This document shows, piece after piece, positions 22,724-30,703 of a DNA stretch of 64,000 nucleotides. How positions within the stretch are numbered: the first letter of the stretch is position 1; each line of letters begins with the position of its first letter. The notes under the pieces were generated by a model. It was not told the DNA's origin. It worked only from the letters and a program-made list of their open reading frames with translations, and did no database searches. Origin of the DNA: Variovorax boronicumulans (GTDB taxonomy: Bacteria > Pseudomonadota > Gammaproteobacteria > Burkholderiales > Burkholderiaceae_C); NCBI RefSeq assembly GCF_019352895.1, contig NZ_JAAAFX010000014.1:1-64000 (forward strand), given 5' to 3'. Both the position numbers and the translations under genes were made by a program.

Positions 22724-22801
22724 ACCGGGTACTCCCCTCCGCGAATGTCCCCCGGGGGCTTCGCCCCCTCCTCCTTTATTTCGCTGCGGGGAGCACCCGG
22801 T
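22724..22801 (-). repeat. Structured repeat element, left copy (inverted pair)
   Basis: This is a 78-base element. A 14-bp outer stem (22724-22737 with 22788-22801) encloses a 16-base conserved box (22738-22753), a 6-bp apical hairpin with TTC loop (22754-22768) and a 19-base conserved box (22769-22787). Read on the minus strand the outer stem is fully paired with one G-U. Both boxes recur exactly in the right copy, while both stems differ in sequence and keep pairing. It lies in the livM-livH gap, in the sense of liv transcription. Confidence 0.8.
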
Positions 22802-22872
22802 ACCCTGCGCACGTGGATGCGCTGGGGTCGTGCGGCCGTCGATCCACCTGAAGGCCCCTCGATCGTGTCGAT

Positions 22873-22942
22873 GGCGTGCTCTGCGCAGCGAAATAAAGGA
22901 GGAGGCCGCAGGCCGGGGGACATTCGCGGAGCAGAGTACGCC
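22873..22942 (+). repeat. Structured repeat element, right copy (inverted pair)
   Basis: This 70-base copy has the opposite orientation. The outer stem GGCGTGCTCTGC/GCAGAGTACGCC is 12 bp with one G-U, at the same place as in the left copy. The apical stem is GGCC-GCA-GGCC. The 19-base box (22885-22903, with AAAGGAGGA) and the 16-base box (22915-22930) are exact complements of those in the left copy. The spacer between copies is 71 bases (22802-22872) and holds nothing recognisable. Short open frames across the pair appear to be repeat-derived, not genes. Confidence 0.8.
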
Positions 22943-22991
22943 GTCGGCGCGATCGCGTCCCTGACATTGAATTGCGTTGCGAAAGGTCATC

Positions 22992-23870
22992 TCAAAGCCT
23001 CTCGATCTCATGCGTGCCGAACAAACCGTAGGGCCGCACCATCAACACCAACACGAGCACGATGAAGGTCGCGAGCAACTTGTACTCGCCCCCGAGAAAG
23101 GTCCCCGCGAGTGCTTCCACCAGCCCGATGAACACCCCGCCGATCAACGCCCCCAGCACGCTGTCGAGCCCGCCGACGATCACCACCACCAGCACCGACA
23201 GGCCGAACACGCCCATGGTCGACGAGATGCCGCCGATGGCGCCGACCATGATGCCGGCCACCGCGGCGATCATGGCCGAGGCGACCCAGGCCAGCGAGAA
23301 CACGCGCGGCACGTTGATGCCCATCGAATACGCGGCGGCCTGGTCCGAGGCCGTGGCGCGCAGGGCCACGCCGCCGCGCCAGAAGCGGAACACCAGCAGC
23401 ACCGCGCCGATGAGGCCGGCCGCGATCAGCGCGCCGTAGGCCACCTTGGGCGCGAGGAAGGCCTCGCCGACCATGATCGGCGTGTTGGGCAGGAACTCGG
23501 GCAGCCGGCGCTGGTCCGCGGTCCAGATGATCTCGACCAGGCCCACCAGCACCGAGGCCAGGCCCACGGTCACCATGAAGACCGAGATCGGCGGCTCGCC
23601 CAGCAGCGGCCGGATCATGGTGCGCTCGACGATCGCGCCCAGCAGGCCGGTGCCGATCACCGCGCCGATCACCGCGGCCCAGATCGGCAGCGAGAAGGTC
23701 GCGGAGAAGGTGAAGAACAGGTAGGCGCCGATCATCAGCATCTCGCCGATCGCGATGTTGACCACCCGCGTGGCCTTGTAGACCAGAACGAAGGCCAGCG
23801 CGGCCAGCGCATAGAGCCCGCCGCTGGCCACGCCCGTGAGGCTGATCTCGAACAGGTAGGCCCAATCCAT
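22992..23870 (-). CDS. livH: Liv-type ABC transporter permease (LivH)
   Basis: The 292-residue inner-membrane subunit has about 8 helices. It has the LivH opening (GLYALAALAFVLVYKATRVV, with NIAIGEMLMIGAY) and LRATASDQAAAYSMGIN in the ATPase-contact loop. ATG at 23870 shares a base with the livG stop, so livG and livH are translationally coupled. The much longer open frame that continues upstream is a shadow of livG. Confidence 0.93.
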   Translation of the reverse strand: MDWAYLFEISLTGVASGGLYALAALAFVLVYKATRVVNIAIGEMLMIGAYLFFTFSATFSLPIWAAVIGAVIGTGLLGAIVERTMIRPLLGEPPISVFMVTVGLASVLVGLVEIIWTADQRRLPEFLPNTPIMVGEAFLAPKVAYGALIAAGLIGAVLLVFRFWRGGVALRATASDQAAAYSMGINVPRVFSLAWVASAMIAAVAGIMVGAIGGISSTMGVFGLSVLVVVIVGGLDSVLGALIGGVFIGLVEALAGTFLGGEYKLLATFIVLVLVLMVRPYGLFGTHEIERL

Positions 23871-24721
23871 CACGCGACTCCCGCGACCGTCTGTTCGCCG
23901 CGCAGCTTGCGCCGCAGGTCGCCCACGTCGCCCGCGCCCAGGTAGGCGCGGATCACCTCGGGGTCGGCCTGCACCTGGGCCGGCGCGCCCTGCGCGATGA
24001 CCTGCCCGAAGTTGAGCACCACCACATGGTCCGACAGGTCCATCACCATGCCCATGTCGTGCTCGACCATCAGCACCGTCACGCCCCATTCGTCGCGCAC
24101 GTCGAGGATGAAGCGCGCCATGTCCTCGGTCTCTTCGCGGTTCATGCCCGCGACGGGTTCGTCGAGCATCAGCACCCTGGGCTGCATGGCCAGCGCGCGG
24201 GCCATCTCCACGCGCTTCTGCAGGCCGTAGGGCAGGGCGGACACCGGTGCGTGGCGGATGTGGTCGATCTCGAGGAAATCGATGATGCGTTCCTCCACGT
24301 CGCGCCGCAGTTCGGCCTCTTCGCGCCGCGCGCGGCCCACGTAGAACAGCGCCTCCAGCACATTGGTCTTGAGATGCGCGTGGCGGCCCAGCTTGATGTT
24401 GTCGAGCACCGTCATGCCGCGGAACAGCGCGATGTTCTGGAAGCTGCGCGCCAGGCCCAGCTTGGCGCGTTGCGGTGCCGGCGTGCGCGTGATGTCGGCG
24501 CCTTCGAACAGCACCCGGCCCGCCGACGGCCGGTAGAAGCCCGAGATGGTGTTGAACAGCGAGGTCTTGCCCGCGCCGTTGGGCCCGATCACCGCGGTGA
24601 TGGAACCCGGCTGCACGCTGAAGCCCACGCCCGTGAGCGCCTTCACGCCACCGAAGGCCAGCGTCAACGCCTCGACCTGCAGCACGGGTGCATCGGCGGA
24701 AGCGGAAAGGGCCTGTTGCAT
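23870..24721 (-). CDS. livG: Liv-type ABC transporter ATPase (LivG)
   Basis: The 283-residue nucleotide-binding subunit has Walker A GPNGAGKTS, a slightly atypical signature (ALPYGLQKRVEMARAL in place of the usual LSGGQ-type core) and Walker B VLMLDEPVAGMN. ATG at 24721 is selected; an upstream in-frame ATG at 24763 would run into the operator region. It is the first gene of the importer-ligase operon and diverges from tetR. Confidence 0.92.
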   Translation of the reverse strand: MQQALSASADAPVLQVEALTLAFGGVKALTGVGFSVQPGSITAVIGPNGAGKTSLFNTISGFYRPSAGRVLFEGADITRTPAPQRAKLGLARSFQNIALFRGMTVLDNIKLGRHAHLKTNVLEALFYVGRARREEAELRRDVEERIIDFLEIDHIRHAPVSALPYGLQKRVEMARALAMQPRVLMLDEPVAGMNREETEDMARFILDVRDEWGVTVLMVEHDMGMVMDLSDHVVVLNFGQVIAQGAPAQVQADPEVIRAYLGAGDVGDLRRKLRGEQTVAGVA

Positions 24722-24773
24722 GGATGAAAGAAGGTGTGAAAAGCGGCGAGGGTTTGCGTGCAAAGCGCGAAAA

Positions 24774-24806
24774 TCTACTTGTCCGTAGAATTTCTACTCG
24801 TCGGTA
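24774..24806. promoter_or_regulatory. Tandem operator-like sites between livG and tetR
   Basis: Two 14-base copies, TCTACTTGTCCGTA (24774-24787) and TCTACTCGTCGGTA (24793-24806), match at 12 of 14 positions and are 19 bases apart. The first is itself part of a dyad (CTAC...GTAG, 24775-24788). Their place in the divergent promoter region suggests binding by the adjacent TetR protein, controlling both directions (inference). Confidence 0.6.
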
Positions 24807-24864
24807 ATGTCGCCGCTGCCCGCGTCTTGCGGCATCCGGACTTTCCCGCGCTGACCTTTGCAAC

Positions 24865-25578
24865 ATGGCCTCTTCCGTCCTTCGCTCCAAAGCTGCCACC
24901 TCTCCGTGGGAACCCGCGAGCGCGCGCGCGCTGCAACGCGAGGTCAAGCGCAACGCGGTGCTGCAGACGGCCGCGCAGCTCTTCAACGAACGCGGCTTCC
25001 ACGCCACCTCGCTCGACGACATCGCCGAGCGCCTGAACGTGAGCAAGCCCACGCTGTACTACTACGTCGAGAGCAAGGACCAGATCCTGCTGGAGTGCGT
25101 GCGCACCGCGCTCGACCTGATGCACGAGGGCATCGAAGCGGTGCGCCATGCGGGTGGCAGTGCCATCGACCAGCTCCAGGCCTGCATGCGCATCTACACC
25201 GGCGTGGTCACGCAGGACTTCGGCATGTGCGTGATCCGCATCGGCGAAGACCCGCTGCCCGAGCCGCTCAAGACCGAGCTGCGCCGGCTCAAGGCCGGCA
25301 TCGACCACCAGTTCCGCCGGCTCATCGCCGACGGCGTGGCCGAGGGCTCGCTCGCGCCCTGCGACCCGAAGATGGCCGCCTTCATGCTGGCCGGCGCGCT
25401 GAGCTGGGTCGGCCGCTGGTACCGTGACGACGGCGCACTCACGCCCGAACAGATCGCCGACCAGGGCATCGCGCTGCTGCTCAATGGCGTGCTGCAGCGC
25501 CCCGCGCCCGCGGCGCGCAAGACCGCCTCCCCACCCGCCGCCCCGCGGGTCCGCAAGAAGAAAGAAGGACAAGCATGA
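24865..25578 (+). CDS. TetR/AcrR family transcriptional regulator
   Basis: This is a 237-residue repressor. Its N-terminal helix-turn-helix covers about residues 28-75: NAVLQTAAQLFNERGFHATS followed by LDDIAERLNVSKPTLYYYV. The C-terminal ligand domain is of the type seen in regulators of fatty-acid and acyl-CoA metabolism. A basic proline/alanine tail ends the protein. It diverges from livG and overlaps the enoyl-CoA hydratase gene by 4 bp (ATGA). It therefore very likely regulates both the importer-ligase operon and its own catabolic operon, with an acyl-CoA as inducer (inference). Confidence 0.9.
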   Translation: MASSVLRSKAATSPWEPASARALQREVKRNAVLQTAAQLFNERGFHATSLDDIAERLNVSKPTLYYYVESKDQILLECVRTALDLMHEGIEAVRHAGGSAIDQLQACMRIYTGVVTQDFGMCVIRIGEDPLPEPLKTELRRLKAGIDHQFRRLIADGVAEGSLAPCDPKMAAFMLAGALSWVGRWYRDDGALTPEQIADQGIALLLNGVLQRPAPAARKTASPPAAPRVRKKKEGQA

Positions 25579-26357
25579 ACAACGATTCCCCCCTCCAGGT
25601 GGGCCGCGACGGCGACATCGCCACGCTGCGCTTCAACCGGCCCTCGGCCCTGAACGCCATCGACGTGCCGATGGCCATCGCCTTCCTGGCCGCGGCGCGC
25701 GAGCTCGCCGCCGACAAGAGCGTGCGCGCGGTGCTCATGAGCGGCGTGGGCAAGGGCTTCATGGCCGGCGGCGACCTGGCCGTGCTGCAGGCCGACCCGG
25801 TGCAGGGCGCGGCCGACCTGATCGGCCCGCTGCACGAGGCCCTGACCGTGCTGGCAGGCATGGACGCGCCGCTGATCGCGCAGGTGCACGGCGTGGCCGC
25901 GGGTGCGGGCCTGAGCCTGATGCTGCAGGCCGACTTCGTGCTGGCTGCCGAGGGCACGCGCTTCAACCTGGCCTACGTCAACATCGGCGCGAGCTGCGAC
26001 GTCGGCGCCTCGTGGGCGCTGCCGCGGCTGGTGGGCCTGCGCCGCGCGCTCGAGATCGCGATGCTGGGCGACATGTTCGACGCGGCCGCGGCCGAGCGCA
26101 TGGGCCTGATCAACCGCGTGGTGCCGGCCGCCGAACTCGAAGCCGAGGCGCTGGCCTTCGCACGCCGCCTGGCCCAGGGCCCGACCGTGGCGCTGGGGCG
26201 CCTGCGCCGGCTGATGCGCACCTCCTTCGAACGCGACCTCGCAGGCCAGCTCGACGCCGAATCGGCCGCGTTCCGCGAATGCGCGAGCAGCGATGATTTC
26301 AAGATCGGCATTGACGCCTTCTTCGCGAAGACCAAGCCGGCCTTCACCGGCCACTGA
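25575..26357 (+). CDS. Enoyl-CoA hydratase/isomerase family protein
   Basis: This is a 260-residue crotonase-fold enzyme acting on CoA thioesters. The CoA-binding/oxyanion segment GKGFMAGGDLAVL and the second oxyanion part HGVAAGAGLSLML are present. In the catalytic region the usual glutamates are not both present; NIGASCDVGASWALPRLVG has an aspartate, as in PaaG-like isomerases and 2-enoyl isomerases. It may be an isomerase more than a classic hydratase. The start overlaps tetR by 4 bp; thiolase follows 31 bp later. Confidence 0.88.
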   Translation: MNNDSPLQVGRDGDIATLRFNRPSALNAIDVPMAIAFLAAARELAADKSVRAVLMSGVGKGFMAGGDLAVLQADPVQGAADLIGPLHEALTVLAGMDAPLIAQVHGVAAGAGLSLMLQADFVLAAEGTRFNLAYVNIGASCDVGASWALPRLVGLRRALEIAMLGDMFDAAAAERMGLINRVVPAAELEAEALAFARRLAQGPTVALGRLRRLMRTSFERDLAGQLDAESAAFRECASSDDFKIGIDAFFAKTKPAFTGH

Positions 26358-26388
26358 ACCCTTTCAACTTGCAGCAGGAGCAAACCTC

Positions 26389-27573
26389 ATGACTTTCCCC
26401 GACATCTTCGTCGTCGGCACCGCCCGCACCGCCATCGGCACTTTCGGTGGCGCACTCAAGGACGTGCCCAACACCCAGCTCGCCACCACCGCGGTCAAGG
26501 CCGCGATCGAGCGCAGCGGCGTCGCCGCCGATGCCATCGGCCACGTCGTGATGGGCAACGTGATCCCGACCGACGTCAAGGACGCCTACCTGAGCCGCGT
26601 GGCGGCCATCGACGCGGGCTGCCCGATCGAGACGCCGGCCTTCAACGTCAACCGCCTCTGCGGCTCGGGCCTGCAGGCCATCGTGTCGGCGGCACAGGCG
26701 ATCGCGCTGGGCGACTGCGGCATCGCGATCGGCGGCGGCTCGGAATCGATGAGCCGCGGCCCCTACTTCGACACCGCCGCGCGCTTCGGCGCGCGCATGG
26801 GCGATGCGGTGCTGGTCGACTACATGCTGGGCATCCTGCACGACCCGTGGGAGAAGATGCACATGGGCATCACGGCCGAGAACGTGGCCGCGCGCTACAA
26901 GATCTCGCGCGAGATGCAGGACGCGCTGGCCGCGCAGAGCCAGCAGCGCGCCGCCGCCGCCATCGCGGCCGGCCGCTTCAAGGAGCAGATCGTCCCGGTC
27001 GAGGTCAAGACGCGCAAGGGCGTGGTGCTGTTCGACACCGACGAGCATGTGCGCGCCGACACCACGGTCGAGTCGCTGTCGAAGATGAAGCCGGCCTTCA
27101 AGAAGGACGGCCTGGTCACGGCCGGCAACGCCTCGGGCATCAACGACGGCGCGGCCGCGGTGGTGCTGGCCAACGGCGAGCGCGTGAAGGCGCTGGGCCT
27201 GAAGCCGCTGGCGCGCCTGGTGGGCTATGCGCACGCGGGCGTCGAGCCGGCCTACATGGGCATCGGCCCGGTGCCGGCCACGCGCAAGGTGCTGGAGCGC
27301 ACCGGCCTCAAAGTGAGCGACCTCGACGTGATCGAATCCAACGAAGCTTTCGCGGCGCAGGCCTGCGCGGTGATCCAGGAGCTCGGCTTCGACCCGGCCA
27401 AGGTCAACCCCAACGGCTCGGGTATCTCGCTGGGCCACCCGGTAGGCGCGACCGGCGCGATCATCACGACCAAGGCGATCGCCGAACTGCACCGCACGGG
27501 CGGGCGCTATGCGCTGGTCACGATGTGCATCGGCGGCGGCCAGGGCATCGCCGCAATCTTCGAACGGGTCTGA
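26389..27573 (+). CDS. Acetyl-CoA C-acyltransferase (thiolase)
   Basis: The 394-residue thiolase cleaves or forms 3-ketoacyl-CoA. The acylated cysteine is in NRLCGSGLQ (Cys91). The catalytic His is in GHPVGATGA and the second Cys is in TMCIGGGQG. ATG at 26389 follows a GCAGGAG site; the upstream extension is not conserved. With the preceding hydratase/isomerase and the divergent importer-ligase operon it completes a beta-oxidation-type path: import, CoA activation, hydration or isomerisation, then thiolysis. No acyl-CoA or 3-hydroxyacyl-CoA dehydrogenase is present locally. Confidence 0.94.
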   Translation: MTFPDIFVVGTARTAIGTFGGALKDVPNTQLATTAVKAAIERSGVAADAIGHVVMGNVIPTDVKDAYLSRVAAIDAGCPIETPAFNVNRLCGSGLQAIVSAAQAIALGDCGIAIGGGSESMSRGPYFDTAARFGARMGDAVLVDYMLGILHDPWEKMHMGITAENVAARYKISREMQDALAAQSQQRAAAAIAAGRFKEQIVPVEVKTRKGVVLFDTDEHVRADTTVESLSKMKPAFKKDGLVTAGNASGINDGAAAVVLANGERVKALGLKPLARLVGYAHAGVEPAYMGIGPVPATRKVLERTGLKVSDLDVIESNEAFAAQACAVIQELGFDPAKVNPNGSGISLGHPVGATGAIITTKAIAELHRTGGRYALVTMCIGGGQGIAAIFERV

Positions 27574-27601
27574 ACGCGTCCTGTTGCGGGACAATGCGCG
27601 G

Positions 27602-28015
27602 ATGATTCCGCGCCCGCTTTCCTTTCCCATCGACCCCGACGAGGTCGAACTGAGCGCGATCCGCGCGCAGGGCGCGGGCGGGCAGAACGTGAACAAGGTG
27701 TCGAGCGCCGTGCACCTGCGCTACGACATCCTCGCGAGCTCGCTGCCGCCCGACGTGAAGGAGCGGCTGCTGGCGCTGCGCGACAGCCGCATCACGCAGG
27801 AAGGCGTGCTGGTGCTCAAGGCCCAGCAGCACCGCACGCAGGAGATGAACCGCAACGACGCGCTCGCGCGGCTGCAGGCGGTGGTCGACAGCGTGGCCGC
27901 GCCGCCGCGCGTGCGCCGCGCGACCAAGCCCACCTACGGCTCGAAGCAGCGACGCCTCGAAGGCAAGAGCCAGCGTTCGGAAATCAAGAGCTCACGCGGC
28001 CGCGTGCAGGACTGA
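27602..28015 (+). CDS. arfB: Alternative ribosome-rescue factor ArfB (peptidyl-tRNA hydrolase)
   Basis: This 137-residue RF1-like protein releases peptides from stalled ribosomes. The catalytic GGQ lies in RAQGAGGQNVNKVSSAVHL, and the basic C-terminal tail (about residues 105-137, rich in Lys/Arg/Ser) is the part that enters the empty mRNA channel. ATG at 27602 opens the family N-terminus. It converges on the SulP gene with 16 bp between the stops. Confidence 0.95.
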   Translation: MIPRPLSFPIDPDEVELSAIRAQGAGGQNVNKVSSAVHLRYDILASSLPPDVKERLLALRDSRITQEGVLVLKAQQHRTQEMNRNDALARLQAVVDSVAAPPRVRRATKPTYGSKQRRLEGKSQRSEIKSSRGRVQD

Positions 28016-28031
28016 GCACGCCGACCGCGGC

Positions 28032-29705
28032 TCAGGCCTCGGGCGGCGCGGCCAGTGCGGCCAGCGCTTCCGCATCCGTGCCGTAGACCCGCAGCATCGG
28101 TCCCGGCGCCAGCAGCCCGGCCTTCTCCAGCACCGTCTGCGCGGGCAGCTTGAGCCCGATCACCCACAGCGATAGACCGTGCGACTCCACCGTCTGGCGG
28201 ATGCTGCCGAAGACTTCGGCGCCCGTGATGTCGATGCGGTTGATCGGCTGCGCGAACAGGCACAGCGTGCCGATGCCCGGATGGGCCGCAAGCTGTTCGG
28301 ACACCGCGCGCTCGAGCGTGCTGGCCGAGGCGAAGTCGAGTTCGGCGTCCATGCGCAGCGCGCAGACGTCGGCGCGCAGCGGCGGCAGGTTCCACAGGTG
28401 GCGGTCGCGCAGCCGGCCGTCCGGGTGCAGGCCGACCTCGATGATGCGCGGGTGCAGGTGGCGGTACATGTAGTGGCTCAGGCTCATCGCCAGGCCCGCC
28501 AGCACGCCCCAGTAGATCGCCGGTGCGGTGGCGATGGTCAGCGCGAAGGTGGCCATCGCAGTGCCGGCTTCGATGCGCGAGACGCGCCACAGCGCCACGA
28601 ACGCGGCCGGACGCACCAGGCCCAGGATGGCCGTCACCACCAGCCCGGCCAGCACGGCCTGGGGCACGTGGTAGAGCAGCGGCATGAGCCACAGCAGCGC
28701 CACGCCGATCAGCACCACGCAGACGATGGTGGCCCAGCCGGTCTTGGCGCCTGCATAGAGGTTGATGGCCGAGCGCGAGAAGGAGGAGCTGGTCGGGAAG
28801 GCGCCGCACAGGCCCGAGGCGATCTTGGCCAGGCCCTGGCCGATCAGGTCCTGGTTCTCGTTCCAGAGCTTGCCCGAGCGGCTGTTGTCGACCTTGGCGC
28901 TCGAGGCCGTCTCGAGAAAGCTGACCAGCGTGACCATCAGCGCCGGCAGCAGCAGCGCGCCGAAGGTCGTCAGCGAAATGGCGCCGGGCAGGTAGGGCGC
29001 CGGCAGGCCGGTGGGCAGCGCGCCGATCACCGCGCCGCCGCGCAGCGCATAGCCCAGCGCCGCGCTGACGACCGCGCCCAGGCCCACCACCAGCATCGCG
29101 GCCGGCATGCGCGGCCAGCGCTGCTTGGCGGTCCAGAGGATGGCCATGGTGCACAGGCCGAAGCCCATGGCGGTCCAGTCGGGCGGCGGGCCCGACAGCC
29201 ACTGCGCCATCGGCCGGCCGGTGAAGCCCAGCAGCGCGGGCAGCTGCGACAGCGCGATCAGCACCGAAGCACCCTGCGTGAAGCCGATCAGCACCGGCGA
29301 GTTGACCAGCTTCAGCAGCCAGCCGAAACGCATCACGCCCATCAGCAACTGGAGCACGCCCGACATCAGCGCCAGCCACACGGCCAGCGAGATCCAGTCG
29401 GCGCCGCCCGGCACCGCGAGCGGCCCGAGCGAGGCCCCGACCAGCAGGCTGGTGAGCGCGGTGGGCCCGACCGACAGCCGCGCCGAGGCGCTGAACAGCA
29501 CGCCGACCAGCGCCGGAATGAAGGAGGCGTAGATGCCCGTGACCAGCGGCATGCCGGCCAGCGCGGCGTAGGCGACGCCCTGCGGCAGCACCAGCATCGC
29601 GACCGTGAGGCCGGCCATGATCTCGCCGCGCAGCGTGGCACGGTCGGGGCGCGGCCAGCCGAGAAAGGGGAGCCAGATGGCGAGCCGCGCGCGGTTCAGT
29701 GCCAT
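28032..29705 (-). CDS. SulP/SLC26 family anion transporter with STAS domain
   Basis: This 557-residue inner-membrane carrier has about 10-12 helices. The N-terminal part carries GLTVAMLVLPQGVAYAALAG, typical of SulP proteins, and NSRSGKLWNENQDLIGQGLA is the family loop. A cytosolic STAS domain occupies about residues 440-545. Relatives import sulfate, bicarbonate or dicarboxylates; the substrate cannot be assigned. ATG at 29705 is taken because the frame upstream is unrelated to the family. The gene lies 86 bp downstream of the AraC regulator on the same strand. Confidence 0.92.
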   Translation of the reverse strand: MALNRARLAIWLPFLGWPRPDRATLRGEIMAGLTVAMLVLPQGVAYAALAGMPLVTGIYASFIPALVGVLFSASARLSVGPTALTSLLVGASLGPLAVPGGADWISLAVWLALMSGVLQLLMGVMRFGWLLKLVNSPVLIGFTQGASVLIALSQLPALLGFTGRPMAQWLSGPPPDWTAMGFGLCTMAILWTAKQRWPRMPAAMLVVGLGAVVSAALGYALRGGAVIGALPTGLPAPYLPGAISLTTFGALLLPALMVTLVSFLETASSAKVDNSRSGKLWNENQDLIGQGLAKIASGLCGAFPTSSSFSRSAINLYAGAKTGWATIVCVVLIGVALLWLMPLLYHVPQAVLAGLVVTAILGLVRPAAFVALWRVSRIEAGTAMATFALTIATAPAIYWGVLAGLAMSLSHYMYRHLHPRIIEVGLHPDGRLRDRHLWNLPPLRADVCALRMDAELDFASASTLERAVSEQLAAHPGIGTLCLFAQPINRIDITGAEVFGSIRQTVESHGLSLWVIGLKLPAQTVLEKAGLLAPGPMLRVYGTDAEALAALAAPPEA

Positions 29706-29791
29706 GGCATGTGGGGCCTGCGGGGGCCGTGACCGGATGAGAGGAAGTGCACCGGCCGATGATACGGAAGCGCGTGTCCTGCCCTGAAGGC

Positions 29792-30619
29792 TCAGGCGCG
29801 CTTGCGGTGCTGGAAGGCGGTGGGCGAGCGGCCGGTGGCGGCCTTGAACATGGCGCAGAAGGCGCTGTCGGTGGCGTAGCCGCTGGCGGTCGCGACCTGG
29901 CTCACCGCCATGCCGCGCGCCAGCAGCGGCAGCGCATGCGCCATCACGGCCTGCTGGCGCCACTGCTGCCAATTCATGCCCAGCTGGTCGCGGAACAGCC
30001 GCGCCACGGTGCGCTCGCTCGCGCCGATGGCCTGCGCGCGCTCGGCCAGCGTGGCGCGGTCGGCCGGGTTGCGCAGCAGCGCCTCGCAGAGCTGGCGCAG
30101 GCGCTTGTCGGCGGGCAGCGGCACGTCGATGCGGATCTGGGTGGCGCGCTCGATCTCGTCGATCAGCAGCGGCGCGATCATGCGTTCGCGCTGCGGCGCA
30201 TGCGGGTCGGCGGGCGGCTGGCCATCGGGCGTGGTGTCGAGCGCGAGCATCAGCGCGCGCATCAAGGGGCTGATCTCCAGCACTTCGCATTTCTCCCAGC
30301 CCGGCGCCAGCCAGCGGTGGATGTAGACGGTGCGCAGTTCCGCATCCTCGATCAGCGTGATGCTGTGCGGCATGTCCGCCGGCACCCAGAGCGCGCGCGA
30401 GGGCGGCACGATGTAGCTGCCGTCCTCGGTGCTCAGCCGGACCACGCCGCGGGTCGAGAAGGTGAGCTGCGGCCAGGGGTGCACATGCAGCTCGACGAAG
30501 GTGTCGGCCTCGAGGAACTGCTCCTTGGCGCGCAGCGGCCGCACCGCGTCGGGCGCATAGAGGTGCGGCGTGAGCGGCCCCACCACGGTGGCGGGTGACG
30601 AGGGATTCGCAACTGTCAT
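29792..30619 (-). CDS. AraC family transcriptional regulator with N-terminal cupin
   Basis: This is a 275-residue regulator. The N-terminal cupin has HVHPWPQLTFSTRG as its beta-barrel start. The C-terminal AraC domain has two helix-turn-helices (about residues 170-268), including GMAVSQVATASGYATDSAFC. The arrangement resembles NimR-type regulators, which typically repress or activate an adjacent MFS exporter. It diverges from the MFS gene at 30704, and a short inverted repeat lies between them. Confidence 0.9.
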   Translation of the reverse strand: MTVANPSSPATVVGPLTPHLYAPDAVRPLRAKEQFLEADTFVELHVHPWPQLTFSTRGVVRLSTEDGSYIVPPSRALWVPADMPHSITLIEDAELRTVYIHRWLAPGWEKCEVLEISPLMRALMLALDTTPDGQPPADPHAPQRERMIAPLLIDEIERATQIRIDVPLPADKRLRQLCEALLRNPADRATLAERAQAIGASERTVARLFRDQLGMNWQQWRQQAVMAHALPLLARGMAVSQVATASGYATDSAFCAMFKAATGRSPTAFQHRKRA

Positions 30620-30625
30620 GATTTC

Positions 30626-30638
30626 GACAAATGTTGTC
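30626..30638. promoter_or_regulatory. Inverted repeat between araC-type gene and MFS gene
   Basis: GACAA-ATG-TTGTC is a perfect 5-3-5 dyad seven bases upstream of the AraC regulator start and 66 bases upstream of the MFS start. Its place fits an operator for the divergent pair. The arms are short, so chance occurrence is possible. Confidence 0.4.
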
Positions 30639-30703
30639 CTTATATCGCCATTCTGCCGTGCGTTGGCGACCTACGATAGGCGGACCTTTTTTCCGCTCCT
30701 GCC

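Noticed and set aside
22694..23065. Short open frames on both strands in the livM-livH gap
   Set aside because: They run through the inverted repeat pair and read the same repeat-derived peptide on each strand, with no independent support as genes.
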